DNA of 64,000 bases from an uncultured Neptuniibacter sp. Its GTDB lineage: Bacteria; Pseudomonadota; Gammaproteobacteria; Pseudomonadales; Balneatricaceae. The DNA is taken from assembly GCF_947498015.1 (NCBI RefSeq), contig NZ_CANMIR010000004.1:248001-312000 (forward strand), in the 5' to 3' direction. The notes below the pieces were generated by a model, which saw only the letters and a list, made by a program, of their open reading frames with translations, searched no databases and had not been told where the DNA came from. Each line of letters opens with the position of its first letter. Position 1 is the stretch's first letter. Below, one piece after another: positions 1 through 10,019 of this stretch. A program made the position numbers and the translations under genes.

Positions 1-828
1 AACAGCCTCCGTGCAGATCGACCCTTTGTGGTTGAGAACTGCGGTGCGATGCCGGATGAGCTACTTGCTTCGGAGTTATTTGGACATAAGAAGGGCTCTT
101 TCACTGGTGCGATTACCGATCATGTCGGCCTGTTTGAACAGGCTGATGGTGGCACGATCTTTCTTGATGAGATCGGAGAGATCAGCCCGGCTTTCCAGGT
201 AAAACTACTACGAGTCTTACAGGAGCGGGAGGTCCGCCGTCTGGGTGAGCATCAACGCCGCAAGGTCAATGTTCGTGTGGTTGCCTCAACCAACCGTGAT
301 CTGGAAGAGGAGGTCAGGGCAGGCCGGTTTAGACAGGATCTCTATTTCAGATTAGCTGAAGTCACGCTGGAGCTGCCCGCACTCGAAAAGCGTGGGATGG
401 ATATCCCGGTGTTGGCGCAGGCCTTTCTCGCTACAGCAGTGCAGGCGTTTGATAAACCGGTTCAGGGATTCACCGAAGAAGCGCTCGATTGTATGAGGCG
501 CTACTGCTGGCCGGGCAATGTTCGTGAACTGCAGAATGAGATTCGCCGCATGCTGGTTTTGACAGAAGGTGAGTGGTTGTCAGCAGATCTGTTGAGCCCC
601 AGAGTTCTGCGGGCAGCGCCGGTTGAGGAAACCGCCGAGACCGAAGTGCTTGCGGGTCTCGATGGTACGCTGAAAGAGCGCATCGAAACATTGGAGAAAC
701 GGATTCTGAGAGAAACACTGATCCGTCACCGCTGGAACAAGAGTCAGGCTTCACGAGAGCTTGGATTATCCCGAGTGGGCTTGCGCTCCAAGTTGGAACG
801 CTACGGGTTAAACAAGGATTTTCACTAA
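1..828 (+). CDS. hoxA: HoxA/HupR-like sigma-54 activator of hydrogenase genes, 5' end missing
   Basis: The reading frame is open from the first base, so this is the C-terminal 275 residues of an NtrC-family activator. Visible parts are the AAA+ loop ([11 protein letters not shown], a GAFTGA variant that contacts sigma-54), the Walker B region (FLDEIGEIS), the R-finger region ([13 protein letters not shown]) and a Fis-type helix-turn-helix ending [20 protein letters not shown], a tail typical of HoxA/HupR. Walker A and any receiver domain lie upstream. It sits 21 bp before hypF, which fits a regulator of the [NiFe]-hydrogenase operon acting at -24/-12 promoters. Family assignment is firm. The HoxA name rests on the tail and on the neighbours. 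Confidence 0.85.
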   Translation, partial: NSLRADRPFVVENCGAMPDELLASELFGHKKGSFTGAITDHVGLFEQADGGTIFLDEIGEISPAFQVKLLRVLQEREVRRLGEHQRRKVNVRVVASTNRDLEEEVRAGRFRQDLYFRLAEVTLELPALEKRGMDIPVLAQAFLATAVQAFDKPVQGFTEEALDCMRRYCWPGNVRELQNEIRRMLVLTEGEWLSADLLSPRVLRAAPVEETAETEVLAGLDGTLKERIETLEKRILRETLIRHRWNKSQASRELGLSRVGLRSKLERYGLNKDFH

Positions 829-849
829 GTGTGAGGTCCGGATGCCATT

Positions 850-3216
850 ATGAGCAACTCAGCATTTAATATTCAGATTCATGGCCAGGTACAGGGGGTC
901 GGGTTTCGTCCCTTTGTGCACAATCTTGCCCGACGCCTGGGAGTTGAAGGTGGGGTTTCGAATGGAGCTGATGGTGTCAAAGTGATTGCTCAGGCTCCTG
1001 AAGAGGTGCTGGAGCAGTTTGTGCATCTGCTTCAGTCCGAAGCCCCATCCATGGCCGAGATCGATACCATCAGTATTGACGCTGTTGATGTCATTCACGA
1101 GTGTGATGGCTTTAAAATTTTGACCACAGAGGGCGGGGAGGTTGATCAGACAGTCACCCCGGATGCTGCAGTGTGTATGGATTGCCTGACTGAGCTATTC
1201 GACCCGGACAATCGACGGTATCGGTATCCGTTTATTAACTGTACTAACTGTGGCCCGCGCTACAGTTTGATTACCGCACTGCCCTATGACCGCATCAATA
1301 CGACGATGTCAGCGTTTAGTTTATGTCCTCCCTGTCGAGAGGAGTATCTGAACCCTGATGATCGACGCTTCCACGCACAACCGACCGCTTGTGAATCTTG
1401 TGGGCCGCAATTGGCGCTTCATGATGCAGCGGGCGAGTTTACAACCAGTGAAGATCCTTTAGCGGATGCCCTTGAACTGATTCTTCAGGGGGGGATTTTG
1501 GCCATGAAGGGCGTGGGTGGATTTCATCTTGTGTGTGATGCGCGCAATGCCGACGCTGTAGAGAGGCTGCGATTTCGTAAACATCGGGATGAAAAACCGT
1601 TTGCGCTGATGGCTGCTAACCCGCAATCGCTGTCGCCGTTTGTGGAGCTGAATGAATCACGCAGGCAAAGGTTAACAGCCATGGATGCTCCGATCTGCCT
1701 GTGCCCGAAAAAGGAACTTGGAAGTGACCCGCTACCTGAGGGGATTGCGCCCGGGCTGGCCTGGTTGGGGGTGATGCTGCCACACGCCCCTGTGCACTAT
1801 CTGCTGTTTCATAAAGCCTCAGGAGAGCCCACAGGCACGCAGTGGCTATCTGAAGCGCAATCACTCCTGTTGGTCATGACCAGCGCTAACCTCAGTGGAA
1901 ACCCTCTGATTATTGACAATGAAACGGCTCTCAATGATCTGCAGGGTATCGCTGATGGTTTTTTAGTGCATGACCGGAGGATACATACCCGTTGTGATGA
2001 TTCAGTTGTCAATGCGGTTCCCTCTAAGCCTTTTTTGATCCGCAGGGGACGGGGGTTAGCCCCTCAGCGCATCCGTTTACCCGCAGCGCTGAGATCCACC
2101 AATCGGTCGGTGTTGGCGGTGGGTGCATTCTTTAAAAATACCCTTTGCCTGACCAAAGGGGAGTACGCATATGTGTCGCAGTATATCGGTGACCTGGACA
2201 ATCCTGACTGCTGTCGTCAGTTGAAACAGACGGCAGAAGCACTGAAGTTGCTGCTGAACATTGAGCCTGATCTGGTGGTATCTGATAACCATCCGGATTT
2301 CTACAGCTCTCAGTTTGCAGCACAGTACAGTGAATCGTTCTCTATCCCTCTTCTCAGGGTTCAGCACCACCATGCACATATCGCAGCGGTAATGGCGGAA
2401 CATCAATTGTCTGAACCTGTTATCGGTTTAGCGCTTGATGGGTTGGGTCTGGGTGAAGAGGGAGCGCTTTGGGGTGGTGAGCTTCTCAGAGTTGAGGGAG
2501 AGGGGTATCGTCGTTTATCCCATCTATCACCGTTAATGTTACCTGGAGGTGATCAGGCCGCGAAAGAGCCCTGGCGGATTGCGGCGGGCGCACTGTCGCA
2601 ACTGGGGCAAAGCGAACAGATCGATACCCGGTTCGCAGATCATCCAGGCCATAAGGTGATCCGACAGTTGCTGGAGCGCGATATCAACTGTCCGCAGACC
2701 AGTAGTGCCGGACGATTGTTTGATGCAGCAGCAGCCCTTTTGGGGATCAAAGAGGTATCAAATTATGAAGCGCAGGCCGCGATGATGCTTGAATCCAGTG
2801 CGTATCGATATCTGCTTAAGCACGCCTGGCCGCAGGAGGAGAGGTTAATCTTCCAGCAGGGTGAGGCACTTAATACGCTGCCGCTTTTATCCCGTCTCAC
2901 GCGGTGCGAGGATGCTGAATTTGGTGCTGCGCTGTTTCATCGGCAATTGATTGATGCTTTAGGTGACTGGGTTACCGAGGCTTCTCACCAGCAGGGGCTC
3001 ACCAGTGTTGTCTTAGCGGGTGGCTGCTTTCTCAATCAACTGCTGCTGACTGAGCTGTCTTCGTTATTGTGTGCCCGGGGGGTGAAAGTCTTCTGTGCTG
3101 AAAAGATGCCCTCCAATGATGGTGCCATTGCCCTCGGTCAGGCTCAGATTGCTCTGATGCAGCTGGCGGGGGGTCAACATAAAGAAAATAATAAAAGAGA
3201 ATCTGTATGTGCCTAG
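850..3216 (+). CDS. hypF: Carbamoyltransferase HypF
   Basis: HypF carbamoylates the C-terminal cysteine of HypE from carbamoyl phosphate, the first step in making the cyanide ligands of [NiFe] hydrogenase. The 788 residues show the full order: an acylphosphatase domain ([18 protein letters not shown], about 14-31), two zinc-finger units with CxxC pairs (CMDC, CTNC, CPPC, CESC, about 108-185), a YrdC-like domain (about 200-385) and a Kae1-like domain with the [13 protein letters not shown] metal-binding stretch. Length is slightly above the usual 750 or so. The gene ends 10 bp inside hypC, so translation is probably coupled. Confidence 0.97.
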   Translation: MSNSAFNIQIHGQVQGVGFRPFVHNLARRLGVEGGVSNGADGVKVIAQAPEEVLEQFVHLLQSEAPSMAEIDTISIDAVDVIHECDGFKILTTEGGEVDQTVTPDAAVCMDCLTELFDPDNRRYRYPFINCTNCGPRYSLITALPYDRINTTMSAFSLCPPCREEYLNPDDRRFHAQPTACESCGPQLALHDAAGEFTTSEDPLADALELILQGGILAMKGVGGFHLVCDARNADAVERLRFRKHRDEKPFALMAANPQSLSPFVELNESRRQRLTAMDAPICLCPKKELGSDPLPEGIAPGLAWLGVMLPHAPVHYLLFHKASGEPTGTQWLSEAQSLLLVMTSANLSGNPLIIDNETALNDLQGIADGFLVHDRRIHTRCDDSVVNAVPSKPFLIRRGRGLAPQRIRLPAALRSTNRSVLAVGAFFKNTLCLTKGEYAYVSQYIGDLDNPDCCRQLKQTAEALKLLLNIEPDLVVSDNHPDFYSSQFAAQYSESFSIPLLRVQHHHAHIAAVMAEHQLSEPVIGLALDGLGLGEEGALWGGELLRVEGEGYRRLSHLSPLMLPGGDQAAKEPWRIAAGALSQLGQSEQIDTRFADHPGHKVIRQLLERDINCPQTSSAGRLFDAAAALLGIKEVSNYEAQAAMMLESSAYRYLLKHAWPQEERLIFQQGEALNTLPLLSRLTRCEDAEFGAALFHRQLIDALGDWVTEASHQQGLTSVVLAGGCFLNQLLLTELSSLLCARGVKVFCAEKMPSNDGAIALGQAQIALMQLAGGQHKENNKRESVCA

Positions 3217-3455
3217 CCATACCCGTTCGAATTGAAGAGATTTTGGATCAAGAAACGGCGATTGCCGATATCGGTGGTGTCAGAAAAGAGATCAACGTTG
3301 CCCTGATCACTGATCTGGCTGTGGGGGATTATGTGATTATGCACGTGGGCTATGCACTGAATAAAATCGATCCGCAGGAAGCTGAAAAAACACTGGCACT
3401 GTTTGCTGAACTGGATCAGCTCAGTCAGCAGCAGGCGATTGAGGCCTCCCAATGA
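3207..3455 (+). CDS. hypC: Hydrogenase assembly chaperone HypC
   Basis: This 82-residue protein starts MCLAIPVRI. After Met removal the N-terminal Cys2 is the essential residue that binds the Fe(CN)2CO unit with HypD and carries it to the large subunit. The motif [16 protein letters not shown] is typical of the HypC/HupF family. Its start lies inside the end of hypF and its stop overlaps the hypD start (ATGA), so hypF-C-D form a translationally coupled block. A HupF paralogue cannot be excluded without the upstream genes. Confidence 0.96.
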   Translation: MCLAIPVRIEEILDQETAIADIGGVRKEINVALITDLAVGDYVIMHVGYALNKIDPQEAEKTLALFAELDQLSQQQAIEASQ

Positions 3456-4609
3456 AATATGTAGATGAATACAGGGACGGTGAACTCGCTCGGGAGATAG
3501 CGGCTAAAATTCGCACGGAAGCAGATCCAGAGCGTGATTATCACTTTATGGAGTTTTGCGGCGGTCATACCCATGCGATCTTCCGTTATGGTATTCCTGA
3601 TCTGCTACCTGACAATGTGAAAATGATTCATGGGCCTGGTTGTCCGGTATGTGTATTACCTATCCCCCGCTTGGATGCTGCGATTGAGCTGGCCGTCACC
3701 CATGGTGTCATACTCTGCTCTTATGGCGACATGCTACGTGTCCCGGGATCTCGAAAAAGGAGTTTGCTGAAAGCTAAGGCGGAGGGGGCCGATGTCCGAA
3801 TGGTCTACTCCTGCATGGATGCACTAAAAATAGCTCAGGATAACCCGGAACGGGAGGTGGTATTTTTTGCGATCGGTTTTGAAACGACCACGCCACCAAC
3901 AGCGCTGGTGATCCGTCAGGCAGAAAAACTCAATGTGAAGAACTTCAGTGTTTACTGTAACCATGTTCTAACACCCGCTGCGATCAGTAATATTCTGGAA
4001 TCACCCGAAGTAAGGGAGCTCGGTGTGCTGCCTCTGGATGGCTTTGTGGGGCCTGCTCATGTCAGTACCGTGATCGGTGCGCAGCCCTATTACTATTTTG
4101 CTGAAGAGTATCAAAAGCCTGTTGTGATCGCTGGTTTTGAACCACTTGACGTATTGCAGGCGATCCTGATGTTGGTGCGCCAGATTAACGAAGGCAGAGC
4201 TGAAGTAGAGAATGAGTTTTCACGTGCGGTGACAGCTGAGGGGAATCCACAGGCAAAATCAATTGTTGCAGATACGTTTGAATTACGTCGCTCGTTTGAA
4301 TGGCGCGGCTTAGGTGTTGTGCCCTACAGTGCATTGCGAATTAAAGAGGCGTTTGCCTCTTTTGATGCTGAGAAGCGCTTCACCGTAGATTATCGTAGCG
4401 CCAGAGAGAATAAGGCCTGTGAGTGCGGGGCTATTCTCCGAGGGGTTAAATCGCCTCGTGACTGCTCTCTGTTTGGTGATCCCTGTACCCCTGAAAATCC
4501 ACTTGGTTCCTGCATGGTATCCAGTGAAGGTGCCTGTGCTGCCTATTATAGTTATGGCCGCTATCAGGAGCGTACATTTGCATCTGATAAGACCCATCCT
4601 GCTGCCTGA
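3452..4609 (+). CDS. hypD: Hydrogenase iron-ligand assembly protein HypD
   Basis: HypD is the [4Fe-4S] scaffold on which the Fe(CN)2CO group is built with HypC and HypE. Diagnostic motifs in the 385 residues are [26 protein letters not shown], the redox-active thiol region, and a C-terminal cysteine cluster ([32 protein letters not shown]) that binds the cluster. It starts at the ATG overlapping the hypC stop. Length and all key cysteines are normal. Confidence 0.97.
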   Translation: MKYVDEYRDGELAREIAAKIRTEADPERDYHFMEFCGGHTHAIFRYGIPDLLPDNVKMIHGPGCPVCVLPIPRLDAAIELAVTHGVILCSYGDMLRVPGSRKRSLLKAKAEGADVRMVYSCMDALKIAQDNPEREVVFFAIGFETTTPPTALVIRQAEKLNVKNFSVYCNHVLTPAAISNILESPEVRELGVLPLDGFVGPAHVSTVIGAQPYYYFAEEYQKPVVIAGFEPLDVLQAILMLVRQINEGRAEVENEFSRAVTAEGNPQAKSIVADTFELRRSFEWRGLGVVPYSALRIKEAFASFDAEKRFTVDYRSARENKACECGAILRGVKSPRDCSLFGDPCTPENPLGSCMVSSEGACAAYYSYGRYQERTFASDKTHPAA

Positions 4610-4623
4610 AAAGAGATCTATAT

Positions 4624-5670
4624 ATGAGTAATCAACGTCAATTCAGTTCAACGCTTGACCTTAAAAACGGTAAGGTGGAGATGGTACACGGTAGCGGTGG
4701 TAAGGCGATGGCGCAGTTAATTGATGAACTGTTTCTGCCCGCTTTTTCTAATCAGTGGCTGGATCAGATGAACGATCAGGCATGCTTTGAACTACCCGCC
4801 GGCCGGGTCGTGATGGCAACGGACAGCCATGTTATATCACCACTCTTCTTCCCTGGGGGGGATATCGGAGCGTTGTCGGTGCATGGAACAGTGAATGATG
4901 TAGCGATGTCTGGCGCTGTCCCTCAATACCTCTCAGCGGGTTTTATCTTAGAGGAGGGATTTCCGCTTTGTGATCTCCAACGCATTGTTCACTCAATGGC
5001 GGCAGCGGCGGAAGAGGCTGGCGTTGCGATCGTTACAGGCGATACCAAAGTGGTAGAGCGTGGTAAAGGGGATGGCTGCTTTATCAGTACAACCGGGGTT
5101 GGTGTGGTTCCTCAAGGTATCTCGTTAGGAGCTGACCGCGTATCGGTGGGTGACAAAATACTGGTATCAGGAACACTGGGCGATCATGGGGTTGCAATCA
5201 TGTCTCTGCGTGAAAACCTGACCTTTGAAACTACCATTGAATCTGACAGCCAGTCGCTCGATCGGTTGGTGGCTAACATGGTTAAAGAGGTGCCGGAGTT
5301 GCACTGTTTAAGAGATCCAACGCGTGGTGGTTTGTCTGCAACTCTCAATGAAATAGCGCAGCAAGCGAACGTCGGTATGCAGATTTATGAAGCGGACATT
5401 CCGGTCAGATCTCAGGTTAAAGCGGCGTGTGAATTCTTAGGCCTTGATCCACTGTTTGTAGCAAATGAGGGAAAATTGGTGGCGTTCTGCCCAGCCGATA
5501 AAGCCGATCTTTTACTTAAGACCATGCAGGAGCATCCTCAGGGCAGGGATGCGGCTGTGATTGGCGAGGTGACCGAAGATACGTTGAATTTTGTACAGAT
5601 GCAGACCGCTTTTGGTGGCAACCGGATGGTTGATTGGATCAATGGTGAGCAACTTCCGAGGATCTGTTAA
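4624..5670 (+). CDS. hypE: Carbamoyl-phosphate dehydratase HypE
   Basis: HypE dehydrates the thiocarbamate on its own C-terminal Cys to a thiocyanate, the source of the CN ligands. The 348-residue protein has the PurM/AIR-synthase fold signature (VHGSGGKAMAQLIDELF, later TDSHVISPLFFPGGDIG and GDTKVVERGKGDG) and ends in PRIC, so the required C-terminal cysteine is present. It follows hypD by 14 bp and its stop overlaps the hypX start by one base. Confidence 0.97.
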   Translation: MSNQRQFSSTLDLKNGKVEMVHGSGGKAMAQLIDELFLPAFSNQWLDQMNDQACFELPAGRVVMATDSHVISPLFFPGGDIGALSVHGTVNDVAMSGAVPQYLSAGFILEEGFPLCDLQRIVHSMAAAAEEAGVAIVTGDTKVVERGKGDGCFISTTGVGVVPQGISLGADRVSVGDKILVSGTLGDHGVAIMSLRENLTFETTIESDSQSLDRLVANMVKEVPELHCLRDPTRGGLSATLNEIAQQANVGMQIYEADIPVRSQVKAACEFLGLDPLFVANEGKLVAFCPADKADLLLKTMQEHPQGRDAAVIGEVTEDTLNFVQMQTAFGGNRMVDWINGEQLPRIC

Positions 5671-7403
5671 TGCGCATTCTGCTACTGACACACAGCTTTA
5701 ATAGTTTGACCCAACGTTTATTGGTTGAACTGCGTCAATTGGGCCATGAGCTTTCCATCGAATTTGATATCAATGATGAGGTTGCGGAGCAGGCGGTTGA
5801 ACTTTTTAAACCGGAATTGATCATTGCGCCTTATCTGAAAAGAGCGATCCCGGAATCGATCTGGCAGCATCATCGCTGCATCATTGTCCATCCTGGAATA
5901 AGAGGAGACCGTGGGCCCTCTTCAGTCGATTGGGCGATCAGCAGAGATGAAAAAGAGTGGGGAGTGACTTGCATTGAGGCGGTAGCGGAGATGGATGCTG
6001 GAGATATCTGGGCATCCGTTAGTTTCCCTATGCGAACCGCCAGTAAAAGCAGCCTCTACCGCAATGAGATTACAACTGCAGCCATACAAGCGGTCAGGTT
6101 GACGCTTGAAAGGATTCAATCAGGTAGCTTTTTCCCTGAGCCGTTGAATTATGATGACCCGGAAATAAAAGGGCAGTGGCACTGCCTGATGCAGCAGTCG
6201 GAGAGACAGATCGACTGGGGTCAGGATGATACTGAGACGGTGTTGCGTAAAGTAAGAGCGGCTGATTCCTTTCCGGGTGTGAAAGAGTCGATTGCTGGAC
6301 GCGAGTACTATCTATATAACGCTTTTCGTGAAGATAATCTGTCTGATTTTGAGGGAGAGGCTGGGTCAATCATCGCCATGCGTGATGGTGCAATCTGCCT
6401 GAAAACACGTGATGCTGCGATCTGGATAACTCATCTTCGTCTGGCTCATCCGGTTTCTGACGAGTTTAATTTCAAACTACCTGCCACAGAGTTATTGGCT
6501 TCGCATATTGATAAAGCGCCTGAATCATTAAGAGTACCTGAAATCGCAATCTCCCCGGCATCTGAACTGTCGGGGGAAACCTGGCAGGAGATCCGGTATC
6601 GGCAAGTGGGTGATGTCGGCTATCTCCATTTTGATTTTTACAATGGCGCGATGGATACACACCAATGTCAGCGCCTGCAACAGGCTTTGGTTGATGCGAA
6701 ACAACGACCGATTAAGGTCTTGGTACTGATGGGGGGTGAGGAGTTTTGGTCGAATGGGATTCATCTCAACCAGATTGAGGCGGCTGAGAGTCCTGCAGAA
6801 GCCTCCTGGGATAATATCAATGCAATGAATGATCTGTGTCTGGAGATTATCAATACGCCGGATCAGTTAACCATGGTTGCAATGCAGGGGAATGCAGGAG
6901 CGGGAGGCGTTTTCATGGCTCTTGCAGCAGATCAGGTTTATGCCCGAAGTGATCTGATTCTTAACCCGCACTATAAATCGATGGGTAACCTCTATGGCTC
7001 TGAGTATTGGACCTATCTGCTACCCAAACGAGTAGGGACAGATCAGGCGGAACAGTTGATGCAGAACCGGCTGCCACTCTCTGCCATAGAAGCGGAACAG
7101 GTGGGGCTTATCGAAGAAGCTATTACTGCAGATCGTCACGGCTATATTGAAACTATCCATTCCAAAGCGCAGCAATTAGCCGCCAGCTCTGACTTTCAGG
7201 CCCGCTTGGCTATGAAAAATCTGCAACGTCAGCAGGATGAATTGTGCAAACCATTGCAATCCTACCGCGATGAGGAACTTGCTCAGATGAAACTAAACTT
7301 CTTCGGTTTTGACCCCAGTTATCATGTGGCTCGTTATCACTTTGTGGAGAAGTTACCAAAGGCTAGAACACCGGTGTATCTGGCAAAACACCGCGCATTA
7401 TAG
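5670..7403 (+). CDS. hypX: HypX/HoxX, CO-ligand-forming hydrogenase maturation protein
   Basis: HypX is a two-domain protein: an N-terminal formyltransferase-like domain (HPGIRGDRGPSSVDWAI, about 80-100) and a C-terminal enoyl-CoA hydratase/crotonase-like domain (GNAGAGGVFMALAADQV and MGNLYGSEYW). In aerobic hydrogen oxidisers it makes the active-site CO from a formyl group via formyl-CoA. At 577 residues it is full length. Its presence implies that the hydrogenase encoded upstream is matured under oxygen. It overlaps hypE by one base and closes the operon. No obvious intrinsic terminator follows. Confidence 0.95.
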   Translation: MRILLLTHSFNSLTQRLLVELRQLGHELSIEFDINDEVAEQAVELFKPELIIAPYLKRAIPESIWQHHRCIIVHPGIRGDRGPSSVDWAISRDEKEWGVTCIEAVAEMDAGDIWASVSFPMRTASKSSLYRNEITTAAIQAVRLTLERIQSGSFFPEPLNYDDPEIKGQWHCLMQQSERQIDWGQDDTETVLRKVRAADSFPGVKESIAGREYYLYNAFREDNLSDFEGEAGSIIAMRDGAICLKTRDAAIWITHLRLAHPVSDEFNFKLPATELLASHIDKAPESLRVPEIAISPASELSGETWQEIRYRQVGDVGYLHFDFYNGAMDTHQCQRLQQALVDAKQRPIKVLVLMGGEEFWSNGIHLNQIEAAESPAEASWDNINAMNDLCLEIINTPDQLTMVAMQGNAGAGGVFMALAADQVYARSDLILNPHYKSMGNLYGSEYWTYLLPKRVGTDQAEQLMQNRLPLSAIEAEQVGLIEEAITADRHGYIETIHSKAQQLAASSDFQARLAMKNLQRQQDELCKPLQSYRDEELAQMKLNFFGFDPSYHVARYHFVEKLPKARTPVYLAKHRAL

Positions 7404-7424
7404 GTAGAGAAAAAGAGTTGATTA

Positions 7425-7505
7425 CAGGTTGGCTTGACGATAAAGTGCAGGTGAAACTTTTGACATCAAGAGTAGGGCTGACGTCCTCACCAACCTGCCA
7501 ACCTG
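7425..7505. repeat. Inverted repeat set downstream of hypX
   Basis: CAGGTTGGC at 7425-7433 is the reverse complement of GCCAACCTG at 7497-7505 and also matches CCAACCTG at 7490-7497. One arm can therefore pair with either of two tandem arms. The loop is about 60 bases and there is no T tract. It could be an alternative-folding leader for the gene at 7600 or a protein site. The repeat is seen directly; its role is unknown. Confidence 0.4.
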
Positions 7506-7599
7506 GGCAAGGTGGTTGCTGAAAAGCGATGTGGTCGATACCGACAATTAATCAGGTAGACCTCCAACGTCAGCTCTCATTAATTTATGGGAGCCAATC

Positions 7600-7905
7600 A
7601 TGTTCGAAGCACACACACTTTACTCTACTGAACTTCATACTGCCTCTGCTGTTGTTTTGCCTATCCGGCGATATCAACGTTTTCACCTGAAACAGTTAAT
7701 ACCATTGAGCATCTGGTTTGTTGAAGGAACAACGCAGTGCGCAGGTGAAAGTCCTAAGCGAGCAGTGTTTGTATATACAGAGTACTGTGACCAGCAGGGT
7801 AACAACCGGGCTGTCTGTCAGTGTTACCCCTATCCTGAGTTCCTGCTGCAACAGACTATTGAAAATTGGTTGAAACAAGCCGCTTCTCGCCCATTACAGG
7901 TGTGA
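7600..7905 (+). CDS. Unknown 101-residue protein
   Basis: I do not recognise the family. The start is supported by GGGAG nine bases upstream. The protein has no signal peptide or membrane segment and is rich in aromatic residues, with several cysteines (TQCAGES, TEYCDQQG, AVCQCYPYPEF). A C-terminal helix is plausible (FLLQQTIENWLKQAA). It stands alone between the hyp operon and a minus-strand gene, with a 196-bp leader region that holds an inverted repeat. A role linked to hydrogenase is not indicated by the sequence. Confidence 0.55.
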   Translation: MFEAHTLYSTELHTASAVVLPIRRYQRFHLKQLIPLSIWFVEGTTQCAGESPKRAVFVYTEYCDQQGNNRAVCQCYPYPEFLLQQTIENWLKQAASRPLQV

Positions 7906-7921
7906 GCCACTGACGTGTCTG

Positions 7922-8302
7922 CTAGCAGTAAAGTTTTCGGTTGACCAGAGTACAGTGAGCACAGCTATGCGTTTTAGGGCACTGACTGGAGGTCAGGCTT
8001 TCCAGTTCAGCCAGTTTGAGGCCGACATGTTTCTGTATATGTGAAGGTATCTGCTGCTGAACAGCATAGTGCTTGCTCAGTTCTGTTACTTCATCAAAAC
8101 TCAAGGTCAGGGGCGAAGTGGTGTGATCACAGCTACTTAGTGTGAAGTTCACCGCATTTTTATCGATGAGAATGCTGGATTCGACGGCGGGGATCCCTCT
8201 GAACTTAAATCCTTTGCTGCAGATCAGGTTGAGTATGGAGTGAGTTATTGGGGCACAAATTTCGTTATCAGTCGCGCCTAAACTGGTAATAAAGATACTC
8301 AT
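7922..8302 (-). CDS. Unknown 126-residue protein with Cys-rich tail
   Basis: The family is not recognised. The start has an AGGA ribosome site seven bases upstream. There is no signal peptide or membrane segment. The last 20 residues hold four cysteines and a histidine in the pattern CPKTHSCAHC...YC, which resembles a small metal-binding knuckle. It lies convergent to the unknown gene ending at 7905 and downstream of the phasin gene, but a strong terminator separates it from the phasin, so the two are probably independent. Confidence 0.55.
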   Translation of the reverse strand: MSIFITSLGATDNEICAPITHSILNLICSKGFKFRGIPAVESSILIDKNAVNFTLSSCDHTTSPLTLSFDEVTELSKHYAVQQQIPSHIQKHVGLKLAELESLTSSQCPKTHSCAHCTLVNRKLYC

Positions 8303-8436
8303 GGCGACGTCCTGTCATAGATGTTGAACGATGACTTGATAATAGAGGAGTTGGGCTCTGTAGGGTACTGGTAGAACTGTTAGTCCCGAATGGTCGGTTT
8401 CAAAAAGTATCCTGGGCTCTAGTAGATTTTTGACAT

Positions 8437-8467
8437 AAAAAAACCGGGCAAAAGCCCGGTTTTTTTT
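8437..8467 (-). terminator. Rho-independent terminator of the phasin gene
   Basis: The stem ACCGGGC / GCCCGGT (8443-8449 and 8454-8460) closes a four-base loop and is flanked by runs of A on the left and T on the right. It works for minus-strand transcripts leaving the phasin gene at 8481 and looks bidirectional. Confidence 0.9.
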
Positions 8468-8480
8468 AGAAGGTGATCAC

Positions 8481-8789
8481 TTACTTAGTGATAGCCTGCA
8501 GTTCAGCCATAGCTGCATCGCGAGTTTCGTTAGCGATTGCAGTGAATGCTTCACCCTGGCCTTTAAGCAGTTCGAACAAAGCTTTGTTAGCTTCCATGTT
8601 GAACTTGATCAGCTCTTCAGGAGTTTTAAGTTCTTTAGCTTTCTCTGCTTCAGTTTTGAAGAAAGAAGTCAGCTCTTCACCAGATTTTTTCTGCTGCTCG
8701 ATAGATTTAGTAACTGCCTGAGCCTGTAGGTTCATCAGAGACTGAACAGCTTCGAAAGACTTCTGGAAATCAACAGTAGGATTAGTCAT
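8481..8789 (-). CDS. Phasin family protein
   Basis: Phasins coat polyhydroxyalkanoate granules. The protein begins MTNPTVDFQKSFEAVQSL. The 102 residues are almost entirely amphipathic helix, with no Cys or Trp and many Ala, Glu, Lys and Gln (QAQAVTKSIEQQKKSGEEL, GQGEAFTAIANETRDAAM), which is the phasin_2 pattern. I chose the ATG at 8789 because GGAG lies just upstream; an upstream in-frame ATG at 8825 overlaps an operator. The gene has its own promoter with two PhaR-like operators and its own terminator, as expected for a granule-induced phasin. It implies PHA synthesis genes elsewhere in the genome. Confidence 0.88.
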   Translation of the reverse strand: MTNPTVDFQKSFEAVQSLMNLQAQAVTKSIEQQKKSGEELTSFFKTEAEKAKELKTPEELIKFNMEANKALFELLKGQGEAFTAIANETRDAAMAELQAITK

Positions 8790-8814
8790 AGTATTCTCCA
8801 AAAAAATTAGTTTG

Positions 8815-8827
8815 TTGCACTGCACAA
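8815..8827. promoter_or_regulatory. PhaR-like operator, promoter-proximal to the phasin gene
   Basis: The palindromic core TGCACTGCA sits in TTGCACTGCACAA, a few bases after the predicted transcription start. TGC-rich palindromes of this kind are bound by the PHA-sensing repressor PhaR. The site is seen; the repressor is inferred. Confidence 0.6.
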
Positions 8828-8837
8828 TATAGAGCCT

Positions 8838-8865
8838 ATTTTAGGCTGTTTTTTAATCAAGTCAA
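8838..8865 (-). promoter_or_regulatory. Sigma-70 promoter of the phasin gene
   Basis: On the minus strand TTGACT (8865-8860), 16 bp, then TAAAAT (8843-8838). Both hexamers are close to consensus. The predicted start near 8831 places one PhaR-like site just downstream and the other just upstream of the -35. Confidence 0.7.
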
Positions 8866-8873
8866 TATTTTTT

Positions 8874-8888
8874 TTGTGCACTGCACAA
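8874..8888. promoter_or_regulatory. PhaR-like operator upstream of the phasin -35
   Basis: TTGTGCACTGCACAA, a near-perfect palindrome inside a longer T/A-flanked inverted repeat. It shares the TGCACTGCA core with the site at 8815-8827, so a repressor could bind on both sides of the promoter. Confidence 0.6.
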
Positions 8889-9013
8889 AAAATTAACAGA
8901 ATGATTTCTCTCTATTCTTTCTGGATCTTGATGAAGCGGAATGATCTCTGGACCTCGGATAAACATCTTGCTCTAATTGTCGCCCTGAAATTGAACTATG
9001 TGTGGTTAGTGTG

Positions 9014-9943
9014 ATGGCAGGTATCGAAACAATTCTGACTCTGTTTATTCTGATCGGCTTAGGCTATGTCGGTAAAAGAACGGTGTTATCTGGACAGAGC
9101 ATCGCCCCACTAAACACATTTGTATACTATTTTGCGGTCCCTGCGCTGTTGTTTAATTCAGTCTATCAACTCTCCCTTGAACGACTGTTTCAACCCATCT
9201 ATCTAGCGGCTTTTCTGATTGCGGTGGTGATGACTGCTATTTTGGCTGCCGCTGGATCGGCGTATTTATTTAAGGAACGTAACCGGGAGGTTCTGGTTAT
9301 ACGCGCCCTGAATGGCACGTTTTCAAACTATGCCTATATGGGTATCCCTATGGTCTTTGGGTTATTGGGTGAAGCTGCCTATGGTGCGATGATCAGCATT
9401 ATCCTTTTAGGTAACGTGTTTCAGATTGGGGGCACTCAATTTTTGATAGAGAGTCAGCGTCAGGAAGGGAGGGGGATAAAGCAGTTATTAGCCATACTTG
9501 ATAAAGCACTGCTGCGTAGCCCTATCTTTCTCGCAACCCTCTGTGGTGTTTTAGCTTCTGCTGTCGAGCTTAAACTACCTGTCATTTTAGCTTCCACACT
9601 GGAGCTGCTTGCTCCTGCTACGGTCCCCGTCGCACTCTTCTGTCTGGGAGCCAGCCTCGAGTTTAAAACGCTTAAAGAGAGCAAGGTCGAGTTAATCTGG
9701 TTGGTCGGGGTGAAGCTGTTGATTCACCCGTTATTGACACTGCTGATCTTCACCCTGTTTGGCTTAGAGGATAAGAACTGGTTGCTGGCGGCGGTATTTC
9801 TTGCGGCTTTGCCAACTGGCGCGTTGGCACACGTTATGGCTCTGAGGTATGACGTTAAGGAGAAGGAAACATCTTTGGTTGTCGTGCTTTCAACTTTGAT
9901 CGCTCTAATCAGTGTGTCTGCCTGGGTTGCGTTGTTGATGTGA
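9014..9943 (+). CDS. AEC family (auxin-efflux-carrier-like) transporter
   Basis: About ten hydrophobic segments cover the 309 residues, arranged as two halves as in the bile/arsenite/riboflavin-type fold. The opening MAGIETILTLFILIGLGYVGKR, the stretch NTFVYYFAVPALLFNSV and the C-terminal LPTGALAHVMALRYD are typical of AEC permeases. These move organic anions such as malate or malonate; the substrate cannot be read here. No strong ribosome site is visible. I prefer the ATG at 9014 over the GTG at 9002. It stands alone. Confidence 0.85.
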   Translation: MAGIETILTLFILIGLGYVGKRTVLSGQSIAPLNTFVYYFAVPALLFNSVYQLSLERLFQPIYLAAFLIAVVMTAILAAAGSAYLFKERNREVLVIRALNGTFSNYAYMGIPMVFGLLGEAAYGAMISIILLGNVFQIGGTQFLIESQRQEGRGIKQLLAILDKALLRSPIFLATLCGVLASAVELKLPVILASTLELLAPATVPVALFCLGASLEFKTLKESKVELIWLVGVKLLIHPLLTLLIFTLFGLEDKNWLLAAVFLAALPTGALAHVMALRYDVKEKETSLVVVLSTLIALISVSAWVALLM

Positions 9944-10019
9944 GTTCCCTGGCCTCTTTATCTGCGCTTTAAGGCTGTTTTAGCAGGCAGTTCTAAAAGC
10001 GGCTTATTACCTCAGAGGG

